From Flavobacterium restrictum (GTDB lineage Bacteria; Bacteroidota; Bacteroidia; Flavobacteriales; Flavobacteriaceae), in NCBI RefSeq assembly GCF_007097245.1, contig NZ_VJZT01000004.1, positions 124,001 to 188,000 of the forward strand: a stretch of 64,000 bases of DNA, written 5' to 3'. Of this stretch, positions 18,004 to 28,433 are shown piece after piece. The translations under genes were made by a program, and so were the position numbers. The first letter of the stretch is position 1. Every line of letters starts with the position of its first letter. The notes beneath the pieces are model-generated. The model did no database searches. It saw only the letters and a list, made by a program, of their open reading frames with translations, and was not told where the DNA came from.

Positions 18004-19182
18004 ATGACTACAAAAGTTGTTATTGTTTCTGCCGTTAGAACACCTATCGGAAGTTTTATGGGGGGATTGTCAACTGTTACTGCACCACGATTGGGTGCGG
18101 TTGCCATAAAAGGTGCTTTGGATAAAATAAATTTAGATCCTCAACTCGTCGATGAAGTCTATATGGGCAATGTTGTTCAGGCTGGGTTAGGACAAGCACC
18201 TGCACGTCAAGCGGCATTATTTGCAGGATTGGCTAATGATGTTGCTTGTACAACTGTCAATAAAGTATGTGCCTCTGGTATGAAAGCAGTAATGCTAGGA
18301 GCGCAAGCCATACTGTGTGGCGATGCTCAAATTGTGGTGGCTGGTGGAATGGAAAACATGAGTTTGATTCCTCATTACACGCATTTAAGAGCGGGAACAA
18401 AATTTGGCCCTGCAACAATGGTAGATGGAATGCAAAAAGACGGACTTACGGATGCATATGATAATAGTGCTATGGGCGTTTGTGCTGATTTATGCGCCAC
18501 TGAATACCACTTTACTAGAGAAGATCAGGATAAGTTTGCTATTGAGTCCTATGTGCGTGCCGCAAATGCTTGGAAAACTGGAAAATTTGATAATGAAGTT
18601 GTTCCTGTTGCTGTACCACAACGCAAAGGTGACCCTATAGTAATCTCCCAAGACGAAGAGTTTACCAATGTTAATCTGGATCGAATTCCTTCTTTAAATC
18701 CTGTTTTTACCAAAGATGGAACCGTAACAGCTGCCAATGCATCGACTATAAATGATGGCGCAGCCGCTGTAATCCTAATGTCCGAAGCGAAAGCAATCGA
18801 ATTGGGATTGCAACCGTTGGCTTACATAAAAGGCTATGCCGATGCTGCTCAAGAGCCAAAATGGTTCACAACAAGTCCTGCTAAAGCCATCCCGAAAGCA
18901 CTTGAAAAAGCTGGTGTTGCCATTAGTGATGTCGATTATTTTGAATTCAATGAAGCCTTTGCGGTGGTTGGATTAGCCAACTCAAAAATTTTAGGTTTGG
19001 ATGCTGACAAGGTGAATGTAAATGGCGGAGCTGTTGCATTAGGACACCCATTAGGTTGTTCCGGTGTTCGTATTATTGTAACGCTTATCAATGTTTTGGA
19101 ACAAAATAATGCCAAAATTGGTGCCGCAGCAATTTGTAACGGCGGAGGTGGCGCATCTGCTATTGTTATCGAAAGAGTTTAG
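18004..19182 (+). CDS. Acetyl-CoA acetyltransferase (thiolase II type)
   Basis: 392 residues. Condenses or cleaves acyl-CoA with free CoA. The acylated Cys89 lies in VNKVCASGMK; GGAVALGHPLGCSG carries the active His, and Cys378 in CNGGGGAS is the second catalytic cysteine. The FNEAFA motif is intact. Length and motifs fit the biosynthetic type II enzymes (AtoB/PhaA-like), which act in fatty-acid, ketone or isoprenoid precursor metabolism. It has its own promoter; the NlpC gene follows 54 bases later. Confidence 0.93.
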   Translation: MTTKVVIVSAVRTPIGSFMGGLSTVTAPRLGAVAIKGALDKINLDPQLVDEVYMGNVVQAGLGQAPARQAALFAGLANDVACTTVNKVCASGMKAVMLGAQAILCGDAQIVVAGGMENMSLIPHYTHLRAGTKFGPATMVDGMQKDGLTDAYDNSAMGVCADLCATEYHFTREDQDKFAIESYVRAANAWKTGKFDNEVVPVAVPQRKGDPIVISQDEEFTNVNLDRIPSLNPVFTKDGTVTAANASTINDGAAAVILMSEAKAIELGLQPLAYIKGYADAAQEPKWFTTSPAKAIPKALEKAGVAISDVDYFEFNEAFAVVGLANSKILGLDADKVNVNGGAVALGHPLGCSGVRIIVTLINVLEQNNAKIGAAAICNGGGGASAIVIERV

Positions 19183-19236
19183 CTTATTGTCAACTGATCG
19201 TATACGCCTAATTGTAGAACTTATAAAAGATTTTTA

Positions 19237-19998
19237 ATGTTTGGAATTTGTAATTTAGCCATAATCCCTCTTCGTTTTGAACCTAGCGACAAAAGCGAAA
19301 TTGTGTCTCAAGCCTTGTTTGGGGAGCATTTTGAAATTTTGGAACAGTTCAAGCAATGGTCAAAAATCAAAATGCAATTTGATAATTATGAGGGCTGGGT
19401 AGATAGTAAACAATTTCAAATTATTACCGCAGCTAGTTACAATCAATTGTCCAGCGACGCTATTATTTTGAATGCCGATTTGATTGAATACATTACAGCC
19501 CCTACTAATGTATTACTACCAATTCCACTTGGAGCATCAGTATCTTTCTTGAATTATTCCGAGATAAATACCGCTAATTTTGATTTTGAGGGAACCAAAA
19601 TCAGCGGTGTAAAACCCAAGAATGGTCTCTTGAATACAGCATTTATGTACTTGAATGCCCCTTATCTTTGGGGTGGCAAATCGCCATTTGGAATTGATTG
19701 TTCTGGATTTACTCAAATGGTTTATAAACTCAATGGGTATCAATTATTTCGGGATGCTTCGCAACAAGCATTGCAGGGGGAAGCCTTGAGTTTTATTGAA
19801 GAAAGTGAACCAGGTGATTTGGCTTTTTTTGATAATGAGGAAGGAAATATTATTCACGTTGGTATTATTATGGAGAACAATTACATCATTCATGCCAGCG
19901 GAAAAGTTAGAATTGATCGACTGGATCATCTGGGAATTTACAATCCAGAAACGAACAAGCACACCCACAAACTGCGGGTTATCAAGAAAATAATATAG
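19237..19998 (+). CDS. NlpC/P60 (C40) peptidoglycan endopeptidase with SH3 domains
   Basis: 253 residues. The N-terminal ~120 residues look like one or two bacterial SH3 domains (IIPLRFEPSDKSEIVSQALFG, then WSKIKMQFDNYEGWVD). The C-terminal NlpC/P60 domain has the catalytic Cys155 in GIDCSGF, His in IIHVGIIM and the polar residue in YIIHASG. The family hydrolyses gamma-D-Glu-diaminopimelate bonds in cell-wall peptides. No signal peptide is visible, so it may recycle imported muropeptides in the cytoplasm, like YkfC. A bidirectional terminator follows. Confidence 0.9.
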   Translation: MFGICNLAIIPLRFEPSDKSEIVSQALFGEHFEILEQFKQWSKIKMQFDNYEGWVDSKQFQIITAASYNQLSSDAIILNADLIEYITAPTNVLLPIPLGASVSFLNYSEINTANFDFEGTKISGVKPKNGLLNTAFMYLNAPYLWGGKSPFGIDCSGFTQMVYKLNGYQLFRDASQQALQGEALSFIEESEPGDLAFFDNEEGNIIHVGIIMENNYIIHASGKVRIDRLDHLGIYNPETNKHTHKLRVIKKII

Positions 19999-20006
19999 AT
20001 TTTTCG

Positions 20007-20052
20007 CATAAAAAAAACCTGTTTAGAATTGTCTAAACAGGTTTTTTTATGC
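20007..20052. terminator. Bidirectional terminator
   Basis: AACCTGTTTAGA / TCTAAACAGGTT stem with an A run before and a T run after, between the convergent peptidase and coiled-coil genes. Confidence 0.88.
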
Positions 20053-20065
20053 GCTGTGTTTTGTC

Positions 20066-20950
20066 TTATCGTAGAGAAAAACTTGTTTTAGAAACCAATT
20101 CGTCTTTATCAAATACATTGATGAAGTAAGTTCCTTTTTCAAAATTCTTTCCGGGTAAATCTTCAGAAATGTTTACGGTTTTGTTTTCGTATTTTACAGT
20201 GGTATCAAAACTATAACTTAACGTTTTATCGCCAAAAGTAGCTACTTTTTTATCGCCCAAAACGTTGTTTTTACTGTCAATTACTTGAACATAATAGGTT
20301 TTATCACCTGATTTTGCAATTTGATTTTCGGCTATAGTGAAACTGATTTTTAAGATATCGGCTCTGCTGGCTTTGTCTGTTTCAATTTGTTTTCCAGAAC
20401 CTTTCAATTTGTATGCCGATGTTTTAGTGTTTAAAATAGTTAATTTAGAACCTTTTTCTACGGTTTTAGACAACTCATCGTTTTGACCTACTAATACTTC
20501 GTTGAATTTTTTAGACTCTCCTAATACCATAACTGTGCTGTCTCTTTGAGTTGTCAATACAGTATTTTGTTTTTTCAAACCATCGTTTTCTGCCATTAAC
20601 ACTTTCATGTTGCTTTGTAAAGCAAAAAATTGAGTTTTGTATTTCGCCATAGATGCGGCATCCCCTTTTGATTTATTCAAATCATCCATCAAGGTAACAA
20701 TTTTATCTCTTTCTTGAATTAACTCGTCAGACATTGTTGTGTTTTCAGCAATTGCAGCATCATAAGTCGCTTTTAATGTTTGCAAATCCTTCATTACCGA
20801 ATCTTTTTCGGAAACAGTTGTTTTCAATTCAGTTTGCACCACTTCGGCATCTGATGACATTTTAAAAATATAAACTAAGCTTCCTACTAATAAAACGGCT
20901 AAAACGGCTATGATTGCTTTTAGACTTGAATTGTTTTGTTGATTTTCCAT
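20066..20950 (-). CDS. Membrane-anchored coiled-coil protein of unknown function
   Basis: 294 residues. A single transmembrane helix (AIIAVLAVLLVGSLVYIF) follows a short cytoplasmic N-terminus; residues ~35-165 form a coiled coil rich in K/E/D/Q; the C-terminal ~110 residues are a beta-rich periplasmic domain (LKGSGKQIETDKASRADILK, YYVQVIDSKNNVLGDK, GTYFINVFDKDELV). I know similar conserved Flavobacterium proteins without an assigned role. A structural or envelope role is plausible. It has no operon partner. Confidence 0.72.
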   Translation of the reverse strand: MENQQNNSSLKAIIAVLAVLLVGSLVYIFKMSSDAEVVQTELKTTVSEKDSVMKDLQTLKATYDAAIAENTTMSDELIQERDKIVTLMDDLNKSKGDAASMAKYKTQFFALQSNMKVLMAENDGLKKQNTVLTTQRDSTVMVLGESKKFNEVLVGQNDELSKTVEKGSKLTILNTKTSAYKLKGSGKQIETDKASRADILKISFTIAENQIAKSGDKTYYVQVIDSKNNVLGDKKVATFGDKTLSYSFDTTVKYENKTVNISEDLPGKNFEKGTYFINVFDKDELVSKTSFSLR

Positions 20951-21039
20951 TCTTTAATTAATTTTTGAACAAATTTAATAATATATATTAGGTATTAACG
21001 TATGTTAACACAATTATAGTATTTTTGGAAAAAAAATTA

Positions 21040-22083
21040 ATGGAAAAGCTGATTTTATTCACCAATAGTGATCTCTCCAAAATTACAAACCACCGAAGTG
21101 GGGAAATAAAATTTGGCGAAAAAATGATAACTATTCCAAAAGATACGAATGCTTTTTCGTTTTTAAAAACTACCGAAGCTAAATATGTGCTCTTTGGAAT
21201 CCCAGAAGATATTGGCGTTCGGGCTAATTTTGGACGACCAGGAGCTGCATCTGCTTGGAATAGTGCCATACAAAGCATTGCTAATATTCAGCACAATAGG
21301 TTTAATAAAGGAAATCAAATTCTAGTTTTAGGGCAATTGAATGTTTTTGATGAAATGCAAGAAGTCCAGCATTTGGATTTTAATGACATTGACGACCGAC
21401 TTAAATTAAGCCAATTAGTCGAAAAAATTGACAAAGAAGTGTCGCATGTTATTTGCAAAATCATTCAATCTGGCAAAATTCCTATAGTTATAGGTGGTGG
21501 ACACAATAATTCGTATGGCAATATAAAAGGCGCTGCTTTGGCCAAAGGAAAACCCATAAATGCCATCAACTTTGATGCGCATTCTGATTTTAGAATTCTG
21601 GAAGGACGCCATAGCGGAAACGGATTTTCGTATGCGTATGAAGAAGGTTTTCTAAAAAAATACTTCATTTTTGGTCTACACGAAAACTATACTTCCAAGA
21701 GTGTTTTGGATACCATCAAAAAATTAGAAGATCGCATTCGATACAATACGTATGACAGTATTAATGTTAGAAAAGAGAAAGATTTCAATCACGAAATGTT
21801 TGATGCGTGCGAATTTATAAAAAACGATCCTTTTGGTGTCGAAATTGATTTGGATGCTATTCCTAATATTGCTAGTAGTGCCATGACTTTGAGTGGTTTT
21901 TCTATCGAGGAACTGCGCCAATTTATCACTTATTTTGCCCGAAATAAAAACGCAACTTACTTGCATATTTGCGAAGGTGCGCCAGATTTAGATGGAGGTA
22001 ACAACAACCATTTGATAGGTAAATTAATAGGGTATTTAGTGACTGATTTTATAAAATCGCACAATACTATTTTTGTTGTTTAG
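21040..22083 (+). CDS. Formimidoylglutamase-like arginase-family hydrolase
   Basis: 347 residues from the ATG; a TTG five codons upstream is also in frame but less likely. Ureohydrolase fold with manganese-binding motifs GGGHNNSYGN, NFDAHSDFR (for DAHxD) and EIDLDAIP (for DxDxxxP). The N-terminal LFGIPEDIGVRANFGRPGA is typical of the HutG-like branch in Bacteroidota. It should split formimidoyl-glutamate to glutamate and formamide in histidine degradation, but no other hut genes are nearby, so agmatinase-like activity cannot be excluded. Confidence 0.85.
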   Translation: MEKLILFTNSDLSKITNHRSGEIKFGEKMITIPKDTNAFSFLKTTEAKYVLFGIPEDIGVRANFGRPGAASAWNSAIQSIANIQHNRFNKGNQILVLGQLNVFDEMQEVQHLDFNDIDDRLKLSQLVEKIDKEVSHVICKIIQSGKIPIVIGGGHNNSYGNIKGAALAKGKPINAINFDAHSDFRILEGRHSGNGFSYAYEEGFLKKYFIFGLHENYTSKSVLDTIKKLEDRIRYNTYDSINVRKEKDFNHEMFDACEFIKNDPFGVEIDLDAIPNIASSAMTLSGFSIEELRQFITYFARNKNATYLHICEGAPDLDGGNNNHLIGKLIGYLVTDFIKSHNTIFVV

Positions 22084-22148
22084 GCTGTTTTTTGTTTGCA
22101 AAAAGAGGAAGACAATTTTAAAAAAATAGGCATCATAAATAATAACAC

Positions 22149-22156
22149 TATCTTTG
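22149..22156 (+). promoter_or_regulatory. Possible -7 box of the helicase gene
   Basis: TATCTTTG fits TAnnTTTG and lies 45 bases before the ATG. No good TTTG was seen at the expected distance upstream. Confidence 0.4.
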
Positions 22157-22201
22157 CAAAACTATTGCTGTACTTATTACAGGATATTTAATACCAAAAT
22201 T

Positions 22202-23455
22202 ATGTTATTCGAAGATTTATCGCTTTCCAAAAGTATACAAAAAGCCGTATTTGAATTAGGCTATCTTACCGCAACTCCCATTCAAGAACAATCCATTCCA
22301 TTAGTTTTATCAGGTAGAGATTTAATTGGTTGTGCGCAAACAGGTACAGGTAAAACGGGCGCATTTGCGATTCCTATCATACACCAACTCCATCGTATAG
22401 TGGGTTCGTCCAAAAAAGCAAAACAAATTCGTGCCCTTGTAGTAACTCCAACTCGGGAACTTGCGGTACAAATAGGTCAAAGTTTTGATCAATATGGCAA
22501 ATATACTAACTTGACACAGCTTACAATTTTTGGAGGTGTTTCGCAAAATCCACAAGTTGATGCCTTGAAAAGTGGTGTCGATATTTTGATAGCAACTCCA
22601 GGACGACTTTTGGATTTACACAAACAAGGATTTATCGATTTAGATCATTTGCATACATTAGTGCTCGATGAGGCGGATCAAATGCTGGATATGGGATTTG
22701 TAAATGATGTCAAAAAAATTGTAAAACTCACTCCTAAAAATAGACAAACCCTCTTCTTCTCGGCCACGATGCCCATCGCTATTAGAGAACTAGCCGAAAT
22801 GTTTTTGACAGATCCAGCAACTGTTACTGTTTCGCCAGTATCTTCTACTGCCGAGAATGTGGAGCAACGCCTTTATTTTGTTGAAAAAACAGAGAAAAGA
22901 AATTTATTATATCATTTGATAAAAAACGAAAACTTATCGGATGTGTTGGTTTTTTCGAGAACCAAACATGGTGCTGATAATGTTGTAAAAGCGTTGCGAA
23001 AAAACAATATTGCCGCCGAAGCCATTCACGGGGATAAATCTCAAAATGCCAGACAACGGGTTTTGGACGCTTTCAAAAATAAAGAAATTGGGGTACTAGT
23101 AGCTACTGATATTGCCGCTCGAGGTATAGATATTGATCAATTACCATTTGTAATTAACTTTGATTTGCCTAATATTCCAGAAACCTACGTTCATCGTATA
23201 GGACGAACGGGACGTGCAGGAAATGGCGGAATAGCAATTTCTTTTTGCAGTAAGGACGAACACCCGTATTGGAAAGACATTCAAAAATTGATAAAAGTAG
23301 ATGTCACAACCGTTAGCAATCACCCGTATCCTTGGCATTCAGGAAGTCCCGAAAATTCGGCTACTGCCAAACCAAAAAATTCGAATAGAAGTGGTGGAGC
23401 TCATAAATCGAGAAAATCAGACGCTTCGAAACAAAATAAAAAACGTTGGTACTAA
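22202..23455 (+). CDS. DEAD-box ATP-dependent RNA helicase (RhlE-like)
   Basis: 417 residues from ATG 22202; the longer frame from a TTG is rejected because the -7 box lies inside it. All helicase motifs are visible: Q motif (ATPIQEQSIPLVL), AQTGTGKTGAF (I), PTRELA (Ia), TPGRLLD (Ib), DEAD (II), SAT (III), VLVFSRTKHGAD (IV), ATDIAARGIDI (V) and HRIGRTGR (VI). The tail is short, basic and S/K-rich for RNA binding, as in RhlE. A role in rRNA maturation or mRNA turnover, especially in the cold, is likely. Its stop overlaps the convergent kinase gene by four bases. Confidence 0.95.
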   Translation: MLFEDLSLSKSIQKAVFELGYLTATPIQEQSIPLVLSGRDLIGCAQTGTGKTGAFAIPIIHQLHRIVGSSKKAKQIRALVVTPTRELAVQIGQSFDQYGKYTNLTQLTIFGGVSQNPQVDALKSGVDILIATPGRLLDLHKQGFIDLDHLHTLVLDEADQMLDMGFVNDVKKIVKLTPKNRQTLFFSATMPIAIRELAEMFLTDPATVTVSPVSSTAENVEQRLYFVEKTEKRNLLYHLIKNENLSDVLVFSRTKHGADNVVKALRKNNIAAEAIHGDKSQNARQRVLDAFKNKEIGVLVATDIAARGIDIDQLPFVINFDLPNIPETYVHRIGRTGRAGNGGIAISFCSKDEHPYWKDIQKLIKVDVTTVSNHPYPWHSGSPENSATAKPKNSNRSGGAHKSRKSDASKQNKKRWY

Positions 23456-25680
23456 CCAGCGTTTTTTGTTTTTAAAATCAGCGCATTGATAATTTTAAAT
23501 AATTTACTAGGTTCGAACGGTTTTATAATAATATCATTCATACCGGATGAAATTGCTTCTTCGGTGATTTCTTCTTTGTCAAAAGCGGTCAAAGCAACAA
23601 TGGGAGTACTGATGTTTTGAAGTCTAATTTTTCGGGTAGTTTCAAAACCATTCATTAAGGGCATGTTGATATCCATTAAAATAATATCAAATTGTTCTTT
23701 TTCTAATAGTTCCAATGCGGCAAAACCATCATCGACAACACTACATTTATAATGGCTTTTCTCCATTATTTTTTTGGTTACGAGTTGGTTAATTTTATTG
23801 TCTTCTACCACCAAAACCTTGAAAACAGCACTTTCGGACAAATCAACTTGGATGTTTTTTATTATTTCATTTGTTTTTTCGGCATTGTGTTCAAAGGCAA
23901 TTGTAAAAATAAAGGTAGTTCCTACGCCCAATTCACTTTCGATTGCAATGGTGCTGTTGAATAAAAGTAACAAGCGTTTTACAATCGATAGTCCAAGCCC
24001 TGTTCCTTGATAATCGGAATCGTTACGACCCACTTGAACAAATTTATCAAAAATCTTTTCTTGGTCTTCAATAGCGATTCCCACTCCAGTATCTTTGATT
24101 TTGAATTCGATAAAATTCATTTCGAGATCAATTTTTATCAAATCAGCACTAATGATTACTTTTCCGTTTTGGGTAAATTTCAGGGCGTTGCTCAATAAAT
24201 TCATTATAATTTGTGAAAATCGTAATTTATCGCCAATTAAATATTCAGGGATTTTTGGGTCAATTCGCAACTCTATTTCGTTTTTATTATTTTGAGCCAA
24301 AAACGAAAGCGAATTTTTAATCATTTCAATTTCATCCCCAACGTTAAAGGTCAAACATTCGAGTACGACTCTGTTTTCTTCGATTTTATTAATTTGAAGA
24401 ATATCATTTACAAGCGATAATAAATACCGAGCCGAAAATTTTAGGGAACTTAAATGAGGGCTTTTGGCTAAATCTTTGTATTCGTCCAGCAGCATATTAG
24501 TAATGCCAATGACACCATATAAAGGCGTTCGTAATTCGTGGCTAATGGTAGAAACAAATTGTGATTTTAGCAACGAAGCTTCCTCGGCTATCTCTTTGGC
24601 TATTATTAAGTTGGTATTGGCAATGGTCAGTTTGGTATTGGCTTTTTTCTTAAAACTAACATTTTTATATAGTAAATACAGCAATAATAGTAAAACAAAT
24701 AAGACCAGAATAAACAAGGCTACAATGATTTTGGACTTTTTTAAACCTTGTGCTTGCAATTCTTTTTCGGACTCAATTCTATTGATTTCTCGTTTGTATT
24801 CGTCTAATTCTAAATCAATTCCTGCGGTTTTGGCTTTTTTTAGTTTTTCTTGGTCGTCAAATTCATCGGTAATAGTATTGTAGAGGGCTAAATTTTTATA
24901 GGCTTCTTTGTAGTTGCCATTTTTTAGTAAGAACTTGGAATATTCTTGGTGTGAATAGGATAAATCTGCTTTTTCATTGCTTTTATTTCCTAATGCTATC
25001 GCTTTCAAAAAGAAAAAATCGGCTTTTTTATTGTCGCCTTGATTGCCATAATACATGCCATTGAGCATATTCAAAACGACATTAAATGATTTGTCGCCGT
25101 ATTTATCAAAGTATTTATTGGCGAATTCTAAATGAGGAAAACCAGCTTTGTATTGATTAATGTCAAAATAGGCCCAAGCAACATTTATTTTTGTGAAAAT
25201 AATTTGGCTCGTGTCAGCGATTTTAGAACTGTAGGCGATAGATTTTTCATAATACTCGATTCCAATTTTGTATTGCTTTTTTTCGAAAAAAAACATATTT
25301 CCAAGATTGTTGTTTACTCTGTTTTTTAGGGTATCATTAGTAGTTTTTTCGGCGTAGGACAGTCCTTTTTTATAAAAATAAATTGCTTTGTCGTATTCCG
25401 AAAATTCATCGTAATTGGAAGCGATAGTGTTATAGCAATTAGCTATTAGATTGTCATCTTTTATAAGTATAGCTTGCTGCAATCCGAGTCTCGAAAGGAT
25501 TAACGATTTTTCGAAATCACCTTCTTTTAATTTTTTTTTGGCTTCAAAAGTTAGTTTTGAAACTTGGCTTTGAGTTGGGATTTTGGTTTGGGCTGATGAA
25601 GCAATACTGATGGAATTCAGTAAAACAAACAAGTACCTAAAAAAACAAGTTCGAGTCATCAATGGTAATAATTTTATCAA
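23452..25680 (-). CDS. TPR-sensor hybrid histidine kinase with receiver domain
   Basis: 742 residues: signal-like N-terminus, TPR repeats at ~35-290 (NCYNTIASNYDEFSEYDKAI and similar units), one transmembrane helix (IIVALFILVLFVLLLLLYLLY), a coiled coil, a HisKA domain with the H-box STISHELRTP (His near 382), HATPase_c with GTGLGLSIVKRL, and a C-terminal receiver with the phospho-Asp in ILMDINMP (near 668). A periplasmic TPR sensor and a cytoplasmic phosphorelay are expected. No DNA-binding output domain or partner regulator is adjacent, so signalling must pass to an unlinked protein. MTRTCFFRY, seven codons in, is an alternative start. Confidence 0.92.
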   Translation of the reverse strand: MIKLLPLMTRTCFFRYLFVLLNSISIASSAQTKIPTQSQVSKLTFEAKKKLKEGDFEKSLILSRLGLQQAILIKDDNLIANCYNTIASNYDEFSEYDKAIYFYKKGLSYAEKTTNDTLKNRVNNNLGNMFFFEKKQYKIGIEYYEKSIAYSSKIADTSQIIFTKINVAWAYFDINQYKAGFPHLEFANKYFDKYGDKSFNVVLNMLNGMYYGNQGDNKKADFFFLKAIALGNKSNEKADLSYSHQEYSKFLLKNGNYKEAYKNLALYNTITDEFDDQEKLKKAKTAGIDLELDEYKREINRIESEKELQAQGLKKSKIIVALFILVLFVLLLLLYLLYKNVSFKKKANTKLTIANTNLIIAKEIAEEASLLKSQFVSTISHELRTPLYGVIGITNMLLDEYKDLAKSPHLSSLKFSARYLLSLVNDILQINKIEENRVVLECLTFNVGDEIEMIKNSLSFLAQNNKNEIELRIDPKIPEYLIGDKLRFSQIIMNLLSNALKFTQNGKVIISADLIKIDLEMNFIEFKIKDTGVGIAIEDQEKIFDKFVQVGRNDSDYQGTGLGLSIVKRLLLLFNSTIAIESELGVGTTFIFTIAFEHNAEKTNEIIKNIQVDLSESAVFKVLVVEDNKINQLVTKKIMEKSHYKCSVVDDGFAALELLEKEQFDIILMDINMPLMNGFETTRKIRLQNISTPIVALTAFDKEEITEEAISSGMNDIIIKPFEPSKLFKIINALILKTKNAG

Positions 25681-25851
25681 ATATACAGCTAAAACAGATT
25701 AAACGTTGTTTTTTGTAAAGAAATAGTATTGGACTAGTGTTTTTTTGAAATTTAATTTTTTTTAAGCAAAAAAAACTCCTTGCTTTTACAAACAGTTTTG
25801 GTTTCGATTTTAAGAAATTATGTCGATACTATTTTATAAGCAGTAATTGTA

Positions 25852-27120
25852 TTAAGCCTTATTTTCTTGTTCGTCCTCCCATTTTCCAACGACCGATGTT
25901 GCCAAAGCATTTCCTAATACATTGGTAGCGCTACGAAACATATCACAAAAATGATCAATTGGTAGGATTAAAGCAATGCCTTCAATAGGTATTTTAAACA
26001 TACCACAGGTTGCAGCTACGACCACTAAACTTGCTCTTGGAACACCTGCAATACCTTTGCTGGTTAGCATTAAAACAAATAACATTGTAAATTGAGTGGG
26101 ATAATCAAGGTGAACGCCATAAGCTTGAGCAATAAAAATCCCTGCAAAAGTCATGTACATCATGCTTCCGTCGAGATTAAAGGAATAGCCCAGCGGTAAC
26201 ATAAAGGAGACGATTTTACTTTTGACCCCAAATCGTTCGAGTTCTTCGGTAAGTTTTGGGAAAACGGCTTCGGAACTAGTTGTTCCAAAAGCAATAATTA
26301 ACGGACTCACAATATGTTGCAATAATGCTTTCATTCGTTTTCCTAAAAAAACGTATCCTATAGCAATTAAAACCACCCAAAGTGTAGCAATTCCGATTAA
26401 AAAAGAACCAAAAAACTTGAAATAGGTTAAGGCTAATTCTTGAAAATCTCGTACCGCAAAAACGCCAGCAATGGCACCAAAAACACCTATTGGAGCAAAT
26501 TTCATTACAAAGTTGACCATTTTGAGCACAATATGCGATAAAATCTCCAAAACATGAATTACGGGTTTGGCATAATTGCCTAATGATGCCGCTGCTAAAC
26601 CAAAGAAGATTGAAAAGATTACAATTTGCAATATTTCATTGGTGGCCATAGCTTCAAAAATACTTTTGGGAACAATATGTTCAATAAAACTTTCGAAAGA
26701 TAAACTTTGTGTTTTTGCCGTAACATCAGTTGTGGATGCCAAATCGATATTCGACAAATTCAACCCTACGCCAGGTTGCAAAAGGTTTACGTAAAACATT
26801 CCTATTAGCAGCGAAATAAATGAAGCTGTAAAAAACCAACCCAAAGCTTTTCCGCCAATCCGTCCAACGGCTTTGATATCGCCAAGTTTAGCAATACCTA
26901 CCACAAGTGTGGTTAGCACTAATGGGGCAATTATCATTTGCACCAATCGGATGAATATGGTGGCTAGTATTTTTATTTTGTTGCTAAAATCCAAAGCAGC
27001 TTCTTGAGCAATTGAATTGTGAATGACGGCTCCTAAAACCGCTCCAAGAACCATTGCGATTAAAATTTGTCCAGTTAATCCTTTAAAAAAAGATTCTTTT
27101 TGGGTGCTAGTTGTCGTCAT
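25852..27120 (-). CDS. Dicarboxylate/amino acid:cation symporter (DAACS)
   Basis: 422 residues with about eight membrane helices and two re-entrant loops. Diagnostic pieces are FGTTSSEAVFPKL (serine-rich HP1 loop), FNLDGSMMYMT (for the NMDGT metal site) and PIDHFCDMFRSATNVLGNA (substrate-binding D and N). The family (GltP/DctA) takes up glutamate, aspartate or C4-dicarboxylates with sodium or protons. The exact substrate is not readable. Single gene, normal length. Confidence 0.93.
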   Translation of the reverse strand: MTTTSTQKESFFKGLTGQILIAMVLGAVLGAVIHNSIAQEAALDFSNKIKILATIFIRLVQMIIAPLVLTTLVVGIAKLGDIKAVGRIGGKALGWFFTASFISLLIGMFYVNLLQPGVGLNLSNIDLASTTDVTAKTQSLSFESFIEHIVPKSIFEAMATNEILQIVIFSIFFGLAAASLGNYAKPVIHVLEILSHIVLKMVNFVMKFAPIGVFGAIAGVFAVRDFQELALTYFKFFGSFLIGIATLWVVLIAIGYVFLGKRMKALLQHIVSPLIIAFGTTSSEAVFPKLTEELERFGVKSKIVSFMLPLGYSFNLDGSMMYMTFAGIFIAQAYGVHLDYPTQFTMLFVLMLTSKGIAGVPRASLVVVAATCGMFKIPIEGIALILPIDHFCDMFRSATNVLGNALATSVVGKWEDEQENKA

Positions 27121-27183
27121 TAAATGCTTTATTTTAAAATTAATTGCGTGTTTAGCTCGTCAAAACAGGCAATAAAACAACTC

Positions 27184-28245
27184 TTATTTATAGGTCTTAT
27201 TGATCAAATAAAAATCAGCCAAGACAATGGCCGCCATAGCTTCTACAATAGGTACCGCTCGGGGAACCACACAAGGATCGTGTCTTCCTTTTCCTGTCAT
27301 TTCGGTAATGTTTCCTTGATTATCAAGCGATTCTTGTTTTTGCATAATGGTAGCGACTGGCTTGAAAGCAACTCTAAAATAAATATCCATTCCGTTGCTT
27401 ATACCTCCTTGAATTCCTCCCGAAAGGTTGGTTCTAGTGGTGCCATCTGGGTTGTATAAATCGTTGTGCTCGCTTCCTTTCATTTTGACACCTTCAAATC
27501 CGCTGCCAAATTCAAAACCTTTTACGGCATTGATAGAGAGCATGGCTTTGCCTAATTCGGCATGTAATTTATCAAAAACAGGTTCTCCCAAACCAATAGG
27601 CACGTTTTGAATAACACAACTTACGGTTCCGCCTACGGTATCGCCTTGTTTTCTAATTTCGCGAATGTATTCCTCCATTACCATGGCGGATTCCTCATCA
27701 GGGCAACGAACTGGATTGCTTTCAATTTTAGAAAAATCTAATTCTTGATATGGTTTTTCCAGAAAAATAGGACCAACAGACGAAACATACGCATTAATTT
27801 TTATTTCGGGAAGCATTTGTTTGGCTATAGCTCCCGCAACAACTCTACTGGCGGTTTCTCTAGCCGAGCTGCGACCGCCACCGCGATAATCTCTAAAACC
27901 ATATTTTTGATCGTACACATAATCCGCATGACTAGGTCTGTAATTGTCTTTTATATGTGAATAATCATCTGATTTTTGATTGGTATTTGGAATAATAAAT
28001 CCAATGGGTGTTCCTGTGGTTTTACCTTCAAAAAGTCCCGATAAAAACTGAACGGCATCGGGTTCTTTTCGTTGGGTAACAATGGCTGATTGTCCTGGTT
28101 TTCGTCTTGCCATTTCGATTTCGATGGCCTCAAAATCAAGTTCAATTCCTGACGGACATCCGTCAATTATGCCACCCAAGGCTTCGCCGTGAGATTCTCC
28201 AAAAGTGGTTATTCTATATAGTGTTCCGTAGCTATTTCCTGCCAT
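27184..28245 (-). CDS. aroC: Chorismate synthase
   Basis: 353 residues. Converts EPSP to chorismate with reduced FMN, the last shikimate step. Signatures: [18 protein letters not shown] at the N-terminus, [19 protein letters not shown] and the C-terminal [18 protein letters not shown]. Full length. The other aromatic genes are not in the window; the DAACS gene lies downstream on the same strand. Confidence 0.97.
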   Translation of the reverse strand: MAGNSYGTLYRITTFGESHGEALGGIIDGCPSGIELDFEAIEIEMARRKPGQSAIVTQRKEPDAVQFLSGLFEGKTTGTPIGFIIPNTNQKSDDYSHIKDNYRPSHADYVYDQKYGFRDYRGGGRSSARETASRVVAGAIAKQMLPEIKINAYVSSVGPIFLEKPYQELDFSKIESNPVRCPDEESAMVMEEYIREIRKQGDTVGGTVSCVIQNVPIGLGEPVFDKLHAELGKAMLSINAVKGFEFGSGFEGVKMKGSEHNDLYNPDGTTRTNLSGGIQGGISNGMDIYFRVAFKPVATIMQKQESLDNQGNITEMTGKGRHDPCVVPRAVPIVEAMAAIVLADFYLINKTYK

Positions 28246-28402
28246 TGTATTTAATTTTTAACAAATGTAAGTTTTAAGACGTAAACAAAAAAATTTAGCA
28301 TTGCTAATGTGTAACAAATTTAACACGCAACAGCATTACAATTCGTTTAAATTGTGGTCTGTTTGATAACAATTTAGTAAAACTCAATTTTGTGATTTAA
28401 TT

Positions 28403-28410
28403 TAGATTTG
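28403..28410 (+). promoter_or_regulatory. Possible -7 box of the phosphoesterase gene
   Basis: TAGATTTG matches TAnnTTTG 24 bases before the TTG start. The -33 partner is not clear, so this is only a candidate. Confidence 0.4.
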
Positions 28411-28433
28411 TTAAACCACAAAATACTACAGAA

